Positions 18,172 through 26,900 of a stretch of 64,000 nt of DNA are shown here, one piece after another. The DNA lies in the NCBI GenBank assembly GCA_002238555.1, contig MPMO01000017.1, forward strand, positions 1 to 64,000, read 5' to 3'. Source of the DNA: Caldilineaceae bacterium bin34 (GTDB taxonomy: Bacteria > Chloroflexota > Anaerolineae > Caldilineales > Caldilineaceae). The notes below the pieces were generated by a model. It saw nothing but the letters and a program-made list of their open reading frames with translations. It did not search any database and was not told where the DNA came from. A program made the position numbers and the translations under genes. The first letter of the stretch is position 1. Every line of letters begins with the position of its first letter.

Positions 18172-18455
18172 TCAGGGTGGCGGGGGCGGTCCTGCCTCGG
18201 GCCAGTTGTGGAACCACTCGTCAATCATGAGTTTGTACTCATTGCAGGTGGGCAGGGGATCAAACCACCTCCATGCCGCGGGCTGTCCCGAATGGAAACC
18301 TGCCGCCTGAATAGCTAGGTGAATGCAGTCATACGCTCGGATTGACTGGAGCTCATGTTGGGGAATCAGCGATTTCAGTTTTGCCACTGCTGAGAACCAG
18401 GTCTCTGTGAAGATGCCTTCCATTACAGCCCAGTCTGGCCATCCCGTTCTTGCCT
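18172..18455 (-). pseudogene. Unidentified coding fragment fused to an IS630 end
   Basis: About 94 codons in one minus-strand frame (ending PEAGPPPPP and TGA) with protein-like composition: WAVMEGIFTETWFSAVAKLK, then AYDCIHLAIQAAGF and MIDEWFHNW. It has no start of its own and runs straight into the truncated IS630 fragment, so it looks like the 3' end of a gene cut by the insertion. I do not recognise the family. Confidence 0.4.
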
Positions 18456-18458
18456 TTA

Positions 18459-18833
18459 CATCAACCCCTGGGCCGCCTCCGCCACCACCTGCCGCTCCTG
18501 CTCCGGTGTCAGGTAGGAGGGCTTGCCCGGACCGCCCCGCCGACGGGACCGCACCGCGTCCAAGCCGCCCTCCCGGTACCAGCGCAGCCACCGCGGCACG
18601 GCGTTGCGGCCCACACCCACCACGGCCGCCACCGCCGTTGGCCCCTGGCCCTGGCGCAACAGCCACAGCGCATGCAGCCGCGTGCGCACTTCGGTCACCT
18701 GTTCCGCCCGATACTGCGCATGCAGGGCGGCCGCCGTGTCCTCCACCGCCCAGACCACGCCTGCCTTGCGGGCCATGGCACACCCTCCCTTCACAACCGC
18801 GAAATCCAGTATCTATATTATGCTGGACTGGTA
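18459..18833 (-). mobile_element. IS630 fragment, 5' part
   Basis: The minus strand encodes 110 residues homologous to the first half of the IS630 orfA at 13884: the pairs VSINWAPEDTADALHAQY and GVVWAVEDTAAALHAQY, then AVAAVVGVGRNAVPRWLRWY. The alignment stops at EAAQG, where unrelated sequence begins. The outer end, read inward, is TACCAGTCCAGCATAATAT, a diverged version of the same terminal repeat. So one end and about a third of the element remain. Confidence 0.8.
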
Positions 18834-19021
18834 TGAGATCCTGCTCCTTCTCCTGGCTTCCAGTTCCGACATTACATTGACCGAAGATCTGCCTGGATAC
18901 TGTTTGGATTGTGTCTGGCGGCAACCCGGGTCAACGAAGGATGGTTCCGCGTTTCCAACCCTTTGCACCTCCGCATGCCACCGCACCGATTCCCAACTTC
19001 ATGGCAACAACCCCGGGAACA

Positions 19022-20320
19022 TCAGGAACTCTTGGGACCGCGCGCCCGGGGTTGCCGGGACGGTGAGGTGCGGCCGGTGTCCGGGGGCAGGCCAAGGTGG
19101 TCCCGCCAGCGGTCGGGCTCTGCCGCGGCCGCCAGCACACGCGCCTCGGCATCCATCGGCAGGCCGTCCGCCGCCCAGTGCTGCGCCGCCCGCGCCGCCG
19201 TCCCGGGATACGTGGCCTCCGGCAAGACTTGCTCCAGCATCTGCAACAGTGTCTCAACGCGGCCTTCGGCATGACCCTCAACGCGGCCTTCGGCATGGCC
19301 CTCAACGCGGCTTGCGAGCAAGGCGGCCGCCTGATCGGTCGCGCGGTCGCGCCAGCGCCCCGTAGCCGGCTCGTGCCACTGAAAGCACACCCGCGCCTCC
19401 GGCTCCGGACGCAACAGGCGCAGGGCTGTGCCACAGACCTCGCTGTACACGGGCTCCAGGACCTCGGCCGCCCCGGCAACCCCGGACGGGGCCGAGGGCG
19501 ACACCTCGCCACCATCCACCGGCACGTAGTCTCCGTCCCGCAGGCGGTGCAGTGTCAGCCGCGCCGGACGGGCAGGCAGGGCACCGCCATCCGGCCGGCC
19601 GGGGTCCAGAATCAGATATTCGCGCACACCGAGGGCCCGGTACAGTTCCCGCTTGCCGCCCCAGTCCCGAGCCGCGGTGCTCGGCGAAGCAATTTCCACG
19701 ATCAGGTCCGGCACCGGATGGTTGCCGTCGGTGTGCAGCGTGCGAGACTTGGGCAGCTGCCCGTCGTCCCAGCCTGCCGGCAACACCGCCAAATCCGGCT
19801 GCACCTTGGTCTGCACGGCACCGCCCTCCGTACGCAAACCCGCTTGCCGCCCCAGGGCCTCGGGGTAGTGGTAGTCCGGTTCGTCGAGGATGCGGCCGGG
19901 CTCCAGGACATCGCCCAAGATATCCTGCCCGGCCTCGATCAGGGCCCGGTGCTCGGAAGGGGGCGGCATCAGGAACCCCTCCTCGTCGAACACGCACCAG
20001 TGGAGGTAGGCATCGTCCGCACAGTAGTCGGGATCCGTGGTCCACTCGTCTTCATATTCGTGGCCCTCGTCATAAACGTAGTCGGGATCGTAGTGGGGCA
20101 GGGCCGCCAGGTGTGCCCGCCACGCCGCGGGGTTTTGGATGCGGTGGCTCGCGCGCCGGCGACGCGCGGCCTGCGCCGCGTCCGGAGACGTGTCGCCGCG
20201 CGTTGGCGGCACGCGCCAGTCCCGGTGGGTCCAGCGCGGCACCGGGACAGAGGCGGGTTCGGGGACTCGGTCCCTGTCGACCTGGGGTGCTTGTTCCCTT
20301 ACAACCGTGTCGGTGGTCAT
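19022..20320 (-). CDS. Uma2-family putative endonuclease, long form
   Basis: A 432-residue protein. The central part (about residues 125-250) has the Uma2 PD-(D/E)XK landmarks: VQPDLAVLPAG, PDLIVEIASPSTAARDWGGKRELY and GVREYLILDP. In front is an unusual 120-residue extension with HYDPDYVYDEGHEYEDEW and TTDPDY, shared with the Uma2-like protein at 50235-51500. The C-terminal part carries RVEGHAEG repeats and a helical end. Uma2 proteins are common in multicellular and symbiotic bacteria; their function is not settled. GGGAG lies 8 bases before the ATG. Confidence 0.8.
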   Translation of the reverse strand: MTTDTVVREQAPQVDRDRVPEPASVPVPRWTHRDWRVPPTRGDTSPDAAQAARRRRASHRIQNPAAWRAHLAALPHYDPDYVYDEGHEYEDEWTTDPDYCADDAYLHWCVFDEEGFLMPPPSEHRALIEAGQDILGDVLEPGRILDEPDYHYPEALGRQAGLRTEGGAVQTKVQPDLAVLPAGWDDGQLPKSRTLHTDGNHPVPDLIVEIASPSTAARDWGGKRELYRALGVREYLILDPGRPDGGALPARPARLTLHRLRDGDYVPVDGGEVSPSAPSGVAGAAEVLEPVYSEVCGTALRLLRPEPEARVCFQWHEPATGRWRDRATDQAAALLASRVEGHAEGRVEGHAEGRVETLLQMLEQVLPEATYPGTAARAAQHWAADGLPMDAEARVLAAAAEPDRWRDHLGLPPDTGRTSPSRQPRARGPKSS

Positions 20321-20554
20321 GATGTACGTGCTCCCAATATGAGTGCCCGGTGCGGTCCATTATCAACGAGACTGCAACCGTACCCCGGGAATTGGCAGCG
20401 AGTACCGGTGCGAGGCTCCGTTCGCCGTATCAAAAACCGATGCCGCTTACGGGAAGGTGACCGAAGCTACGACAGGCGGTTCACCCCGGATGTGCCGAAT
20501 TCCCAGTACAATCCATGCCGAATTGGCTGAACCGCGTTGGGTCAAGGGCATCTA

Positions 20555-20860
20555 ACGCACCAGACCCCCGGTCGCCAACAGCGCGCCGTACACTACTACA
20601 TCTTTATCTTTAGTCGGCCCGCGGACGCAGCCGCCCTGCTGGGCATTGTCCGCGGCCACTGGAGCCCCGAGAACGGACTGCACCGCACGTTGAACGTGCA
20701 GTTCCGGGAGCACGACTACCGCATGCACCGAAGCCACCCCATCCGCGATGGACATCCTACGCCGGACTGCCCTGAAAAGAATGCGGACGCTTCAACAGAA
20801 TCTCAAACCGGATGTACCTACCAGACTGCTGCACGACCGAATCAGATCCAGTGTCATTCG
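20555..20860 (+). pseudogene. ISAs1-family transposase, C-terminal remnant
   Basis: The plus strand reads ALLGIVRGHWSPENGLHRTL then NVQFREHDYRMHR, close to the ISAs1 signature (R)GHWxIENxLHWxLDVxFxEDxxRxR with the third catalytic acid. The expected continuation (ILRRTALxxxRTLQQN) follows in another frame from about 20748, so at least one frameshift is present. The N-terminal two thirds are absent. Confidence 0.7.
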
Positions 20861-20944
20861 CCAAGACAACTGCTGGGCGGATTGCAGGAGACTCTCCTCG
20901 GGCAGACGACGGTGTAATGTGTCGATATCACACTGGATTGGCAT
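20861..20944 (-). repeat. Repeat R3, second copy of the MITE-like end
   Basis: Read on the minus strand this is CCAATCCAGTGTGATATCGA followed by a stretch that matches 762-845 at roughly 85 percent by eye. Here it stands alone, directly after the ISAs1 remnant, without a partner inverted repeat. Confidence 0.65.
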
Positions 20945-21082
20945 GACCCTGAACTGTGCCGTTCGATCCGCTGTGGTTCAAACTCCGGGCACCCCAAGTC
21001 CGAAACCCGAATCTGTGCCAAACATCGGAGTGGAAGGAGACGGATCTTTTGCAGTGCGCGCCCCCAACCACCATCCGCAGCA

Positions 21083-22963
21083 CTACGCCCACAGGTGTAC
21101 GGTCATATCGTCACCGCCACTGGCCAGGGTCCGCCCGTCGGGGCTGAATGCCACACTGTAGACCGATTCACTTGACGCTCCAAGGGGCTGCCTTAGAACA
21201 CCCGTGTTCGCATCCCACAGGCATACACTGTAACTGCTGCTTGCCAGGATCCGCCCGTCGGGGCTAAAGGTCACACCGTTGACTCTTCCGGTACTTCCGG
21301 TGTGCCACTTCAAAGTGCTAAGGCAAGTGCCAGTGGCCGCATCCCACAACCGCGCGCCGTCCGTGCCACCGCTGGCCAAGGTCCGCCCGTCCGGACTGAA
21401 CGCGACACTGAAGACCTTCCCCTTGTGCGCGTTCTTCAGGGTGTGGCGGAGCGTCTCCGCGTCCACATCCCACAGACGCACGGTACCGTCCCCGCCGCTG
21501 CTGGCCAGAGTCCGCCCATCTGGACTGAACGCCACGCTGTAAATCCGATCCACATGGCCCCATAAGGTCTGCCTGAAAGTACCCGCGTCCGCATCCCACA
21601 AACGTATGACGCGGTCCGCGCCACCGCTGGCCAAGGTCCATCCGTCCGGGCTGAACGCCATGCTGTGGACCGCCTTCTCATGTCCCCCCAAAGTCTTCCA
21701 TAGAGTGCCTGTGGCCGTATCCCACAAACGTATGACGCAGTCCGCGCCGCCGCTGGCCAGGATCCATCCGTCCGGGCTGAACGCCACGCTGTGGACCGCT
21801 TCCCTATGTCCAGCCAGGGTTTTCCATAGAGTGCCTGTGGCCATATCCCACAAACGCACGGTGTGGTCCGCGCTGCTACTGGCAAGCGTGAGTCCGTTGG
21901 GGTGGAAAGCTACACTCAAAACCCTGGCCGCATGTCCCCTCATGGTATCGCGGAGGATGACCGTAGCTGGTTCCGACGGGAGGCTGGTAGGCGAGTCTAA
22001 GTCCACCATATCTTCTGCAATGGAAACGGCAGGGTCCAAAAACGCCGATTTGAATGCAGCAGCGGACTGCGGTCGATTCTCAACTCTGACTTGGAGGGCC
22101 TGTCGAATGGCATCGCACATTGGGCCTCGCAGTTCAACGGGAAATCCAAGCTCGTCGTGGGGGTTTTGGAAACGGTCCGGGACGGATGGGGGTGGGGTAC
22201 CGGTTAACGCGTGGTACAGGGTTCCCCCAAGACAGAAAATGTCCGTGTAGGGTCCGAATTGCGCCTGAGTACTGAACATTTCAGGTGCCGCATAGTCCTT
22301 CGTCAGGATCCGTGTGTGCCGGACCGTCTGGTGGAGGGCAAACGGCCGCGCCGAGCCGAAATCCACCAGAACGGCCCTTCCGTTGCGGGTCAGCATGATG
22401 TTGGCTGGTTTGATATCCCGGTGCAGCAGTGACTGCCGGTGCACCTCAATCAGGGCGTCGCAGATGGCAATCGCGATCGCGCGCACGTCATCCATAGACA
22501 GCGGACCCGCCTCCTCGATGCGGTCCTGCAGCGTTTGCCCTTCCAAGTACTCCATAACGATGTAGGCCGTCCCGTTTTCCAGAAACACGTCATGAACTGT
22601 CACAACGTGTGGGGAATCGAGTCGGGCAATGGAGCGTGCCTCCTCCAGTATCTGTTCCATCTCCATCCGGAAATCCGTTTGTCGCTGTTCAGGCACCAAC
22701 ACACTGGTGCCGCGGCGCACGGCATCCTCGGGAAAAAGCTCCTTGATGGCAACCACCCTCTGGAGGTGCCTATGCGCTCCCTTGTACGTGATTCCGAATC
22801 CCCCTTCCCCCAAGACCCGGCCCAGGGTGAACCTTCCGTTCTGCAGGTGGGTGCCTGCAGGCAAATTGCGGACCGGAACCACCGGCGCGGCCCCGCAGAC
22901 GGCACACGGTCCCGCACCTTCGGAGCGCGGGCTGTTGCAAATGGAACAGATGGAGGAGTTCAT
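21083..22963 (-). CDS. Serine/threonine protein kinase with zinc ribbon and WD40 propeller
   Basis: A 626-residue protein. Cys6, 9, 20 and 23 form a zinc ribbon. The kinase domain (about 45-320) has GEGGFG at 52-57, the ATP-binding Lys74 in VAIKELF, HRDIKPANIM at 181-190 and DFGSAR at 201, so it should be active. Seven WD40 units of about 42 residues follow (about 350-626; for example VAFSPDGRTLASGG then VRLWD), enough for one propeller, presumably for partner binding. No membrane segment is seen. Start at ATG 22963, matching its paralogues; the open frame extends 23 codons further. It is one of three tandem kinases sharing the first 300 residues. Confidence 0.9.
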   Translation of the reverse strand: MNSSICSICNSPRSEGAGPCAVCGAAPVVPVRNLPAGTHLQNGRFTLGRVLGEGGFGITYKGAHRHLQRVVAIKELFPEDAVRRGTSVLVPEQRQTDFRMEMEQILEEARSIARLDSPHVVTVHDVFLENGTAYIVMEYLEGQTLQDRIEEAGPLSMDDVRAIAIAICDALIEVHRQSLLHRDIKPANIMLTRNGRAVLVDFGSARPFALHQTVRHTRILTKDYAAPEMFSTQAQFGPYTDIFCLGGTLYHALTGTPPPSVPDRFQNPHDELGFPVELRGPMCDAIRQALQVRVENRPQSAAAFKSAFLDPAVSIAEDMVDLDSPTSLPSEPATVILRDTMRGHAARVLSVAFHPNGLTLASSSADHTVRLWDMATGTLWKTLAGHREAVHSVAFSPDGWILASGGADCVIRLWDTATGTLWKTLGGHEKAVHSMAFSPDGWTLASGGADRVIRLWDADAGTFRQTLWGHVDRIYSVAFSPDGRTLASSGGDGTVRLWDVDAETLRHTLKNAHKGKVFSVAFSPDGRTLASGGTDGARLWDAATGTCLSTLKWHTGSTGRVNGVTFSPDGRILASSSYSVCLWDANTGVLRQPLGASSESVYSVAFSPDGRTLASGGDDMTVHLWA

Positions 22964-23132
22964 AGGGTTAGTCCCCTGGGGCAAGGATAGCAAGACTTCC
23001 CGGTTCCACTTGTCCCGGCATACGACGGGCAAGTGGATGGCACTGGGTTCAGGGAAGGCCGGAGGCTCAACTTCCCGTCTGACGTTCCAGCTTCCTGCTC
23101 ACTGGCCAGCAGGGCCCGTCGTGTGGAGCAAA

Positions 23133-23230
23133 TCAGCGTATGGAGCCGCTGCTGACATCGCCGTGGGTCTGCACGAAGGTGCTGTAGACCCAACTGGTGA
23201 CGATACTGCTCAAGCGGATCTGCCACTAGC
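23133..23230 (-). pseudogene. Relict C-terminal end of a kinase-SH3 gene
   Basis: The minus strand reads WQIRLSSIVTSWVYSTFVQT then HGDVSSGSIR and stop, the last SH3 repeat of the kinase at 30112-31950 (WQIQYSNTVTGWVVANYFVQ). It lies about 170 bases upstream of the WD40 kinase start. The flanks are repeated at 28206-28360, showing that gene plus upstream region was duplicated. Confidence 0.75.
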
Positions 23231-23289
23231 CAACACCTCGCGCAGGAGGGACGCGAAACAGATCTCCACATCCAGCTGGACCCGACAGG

Positions 23290-23575
23290 ACGCGGCCCGG
23301 TCGGCCCCGTCCCAGAGCTATTCCCGCAGGTACTGGCGCGTCGTGTGCCAGCCCAGGCTCAGGGTCCGCAGGGCCCCGGTGTGTCATGTTCTGTACATGA
23401 CCACGCTATCCCGTGATCCGAACCTCCTACACGCGCCTGGTGCCCCGGGGCAAACCCAAGAACGTCGCCCTGGTCGCCGCCATGCATATGTTGCTGACCC
23501 TCCTCAACGCGGTGATGAGAGACCAGACACCCTGGCGGATTCCTCCCCAGACTATGCCAGGGACTTGATTTTCAA
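23290..23575 (+). pseudogene. IS110-family transposase, C-terminal remnant
   Basis: Two frames together give VRRAPVCHVLYMTTLS and then YPVIRTSYTRLVPRGKPKN followed by VALVAAMHMLLTLLNAVMRD and QTPW, which is the conserved end of IS110/IS116 transposases (YNPVIRxFYxRLxxxGKPKKVALxAxMRKLLxxLNAxxRDxxPW). The frameshift falls between LS and YPV. No catalytic N-terminal half is present. Confidence 0.75.
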
Positions 23576-23595
23576 CACCGTATCTGTGTTCGATG

Positions 23596-23790
23596 TCAAG
23601 CTATTGAAGGTTCAGATTGCCACTCCTCCTGTGGCAACCAAGGTGTCCCTCGGCGGGCCACCGCATTCAGGTGCAGACGTAGTTTACGCATGACCGCAAC
23701 CAGGGCGACCTTACCCGTTTTGCCTCGTTGCCATAGGCCTTGATGGAAGTGTTGGTGGATGCCTTCCTGCGGAATCACGGACAGCGCCAC
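23596..23790 (-). pseudogene. Second IS110-family remnant, opposite orientation
   Basis: A 64-codon minus-strand frame: HQHFHQGLWQRGKTGKVALV, then AVMRKLRLHLNAVARRGTPW. This is the same conserved C-terminal block as in the neighbouring plus-strand remnant but from a different IS110 lineage. Its last 85 bases recur inverted at about 28573-28660. The two remnants face each other tail to tail. Confidence 0.7.
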
Positions 23791-23976
23791 CCTACCCTGA
23801 ACCCGGCTTTGCGTTTGCCCTGATGGATCGGGGCTCCCATACCCGGACCCAATTCCTGGTGCACCATCTGGATATATCCCCTGTCCACCGTTGTACAGTC
23901 AAGAACAGTATCGGTGCACGCAACCCGGATGAGGAACTGCTACGACCACAGACGGCATTCTTCAGCAGCTTGGTGG
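23791..23976. other. No gene recognised
   Basis: Short spacer between IS110 scraps and the end of the ankyrin kinase gene; nothing recognised. Confidence 0.4.
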
Positions 23977-26900
23977 TCAACATCCTGCTGGAAGATCCGT
24001 CAGCCACTTTTTTGTACTGGACACTTCTGTCATCTCCAGTGGTGTGGCTCCGTGATTGTTTCGTATGCAGGGATTGGCACCACCTTTAACCAATAAGTCC
24101 GCGAATTGGACTTGAATGTTCCCGAACATCCTTCGTATCCTGTTCTGATTGAGCCGTACCGCTTCGTGCAATGGCGTGTTACCGTGACTATTCCGTACAT
24201 TGGGATTGGCTCCCTCTTTCAACAGATAGTCAACCAAGTCCAGGTCGCGCCCGGACACAGCGAGGTGCAAGGGTGTATTGCAGTCCTTGTTGCAGACATT
24301 CAGATTGGCACCGGCCTCCAGCAGAACCCTGATGGTGTCCACCAACCCTTCGGCAACAGCCACATGCAACGGTGTGTTCCCGGACGCGTATACGATGTCG
24401 GGATCCGCTCCGGCGGCCAGCAGTGCATTGAAGATCGGAGACCCCAATCCCGCCAGGTGCAACGGCATCCGGCCCTTCCCATCCTGAACGTTGGGCTCAG
24501 CGCCGGCCACTAGCAGAACCCTGATGGTGTCCACCAACCCTTCGGCAACAGCCACATGCAACGGCGTGTCCCCGGACGCGTATACGATGTCGGGGTCCGC
24601 TCCGGCCGCCAGTAGCGCATTGAAGATCGGAGACCCCAATCCCGCCAGGTGCAACGGCGTCCGGCCCTTCCCATCCTGAACATTGGGCTCAGCGCCGGCC
24701 ACTAGCAGTGCTCTAACGGTGTCCACCAGCCCTTCGGAAACAGCCACCACATGCAGCGGCGTGTCCCCGGACGCGTACACGATGTTGGGGTCCGCTCCGG
24801 CCGCCAGTAGCGCATTGAAGCTCGGAGATCCCAATCCCGCCAGGTGCAACGGTGTCTGGCCTTCCCCATCCTGCGCATCCGGATCAGCACCAGACTCCAG
24901 CAGCGTCCCGACAGTGTCCACCAGCCCTTCGGAAACGGCCACATGCAACGGCGTGCCCCCGGACGCGTATACGATGTCGGGGTCTGCTCCGGCCGCCAGC
25001 AGTGCATTGAAGATCGGGGCTCCCAATCCCGCCATGTGCAACGGCGTCTGGCCCTCCCCATCCTGAACGTTGGGCTCGGCACCGGCCTCCAGAAGCACCC
25101 CGACGGTGTCCACCAGCCCTTCGGAAACGGCCACATGCAGCGGCGTGCCCCCAGACGTGTATACGATATTGGGGTCCGCTCCGGCCGCCAGCAGTGCATT
25201 GAAGATCGGAGACCCCAATTCCGCCAGGTGCAACGGCGTCCGGCCCTCCCCATTCTGAACGTTGGGCTCGACACCGGCCTCCAGAAGCACCCCGACGGTG
25301 TCCACCAGCCCTTCGGAAACGGCCACATGCAGCGGCGCGTTCCCGGACGCGTATACGATGTCGGGGTCCGCTCCGGCGGCCAGCAGCGCATTGAAGATCG
25401 GAGACCCCAATTCCGCCAGATGCAATGGCATCTGGCCCTGCCCATCCTGAATGTTGGGCTCGGCACCCGCCTCCAGCAGCACCCCGACAGTGTCCACCAG
25501 CCCTTCGGAAACGGCCACATGCAGCGGCGCGTCCCCGGACGCGTATACGGCTCCGGCGGCCAGCAGCGCATTGAAGATCGGAAACCCCAATTCCGCCAGG
25601 TGCAACGGTGTCTGGCCCTCCCCATCCTGAACGTTGGGATCGGCACCGGCCTCCAGCAGCACCCTGACGGTGTCCACCAGCCCTTCGGAAACGGCCACAT
25701 GCAGCGGCGCGTCCCCGGACGCGTATACGATGTCGGGGTCCGCTCCGGCGGCCAGCAGCGCATTGAAGATCGGAGACCCCAATCCTGCCATGTGCAACGG
25801 CATCTGGCCCTGCCCATCCTGAACGTTGGGATCGGCACCCGACTCCAGAAGTACGCTGACCGAATCCAAATGCCCCTTGGCTACAGCCAAGTGTAGTGAC
25901 GTGGCACCTCTAACATTCTGTCTGTTTGGATTAGTTCCTGTCCTGAGCAGTGCTTGTACTCCGTGAGTGGCATTCCACGACACGGCTAGGCGTAACGGGG
26001 TAACGTCCCAAATGGTAGCCAAGACAAAAGCCAGAACGACCGCGATCAAAGCCAGAACGACCGCGATCTTGGTGGCGACCCAGTAGCCACCATTCGCGTA
26101 AACTTGGTTGCGGTCTGCCCCGCCCGCCAACAGCACTTCGAAGATGGGAGACCCGGTCTCTGCCAAGTGCAGAACCGTCCGGCCCTGCCCATCCCGAACG
26201 TTGGGATCGGCACCCGCCTTCAGCAGCATCTTGACTACGTCCACGCCCCCTGTGGACACTGCCAAGTGTAGGGGCATCGCCCCCTGCCCATCCCGAACGC
26301 AGGGATCGGCGCCCGCCTTCAGCAGTGCCCCAACCGCATCCACAATCCCCTCCGACACGGCCCAGTGCAGCGGGGTCGCACCACCCTCATACGCGATGAA
26401 GATGGGAGACCCGATTTCAGCCAAGTACAGAACCGTCCGGCCCTGCCCGTCCCGAACGTTGGGATCGGCACCCGCCTCCAGCAGTACCCCAACCGCATCC
26501 ACAATCCCCTCCGACACGGCCCGGTGCAGCGGGGTCACACCACCCTCATACGCGATGTTGGGGTCTGCCCCGCCCGCCAACAGTACTTCGAAGATGAGAG
26601 ACCCGATCTCCGCCAAGTGCAGAACCGTCCGGCCCTGCCCATCCCGAACGTTGGGATCGGCGCCCGCCTTCAGCAGTGCCCCAACCGCATCCACAATCCC
26701 CTTCGACACGGCCCGGTGCAGCGGGGTCGCACCACCCTCATACGCGATGTTGGGGTCTGCCCCGCCCGCCAACAGGGCTTCGAAGATGGGAGACCCGATC
26801 TCCGCCAAGTGCAGAACCGTCCGGCCCTGCCCGTCCCGAACGTTGGGATCGGCGCCCGCCTTCAGCAGTGCCCCAACCGCATCCACAATCCCCTTCGACA

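Noticed and set aside
19097..20530. A 477-codon plus-strand frame
   Set aside because: Antisense of the first Uma2-like gene.
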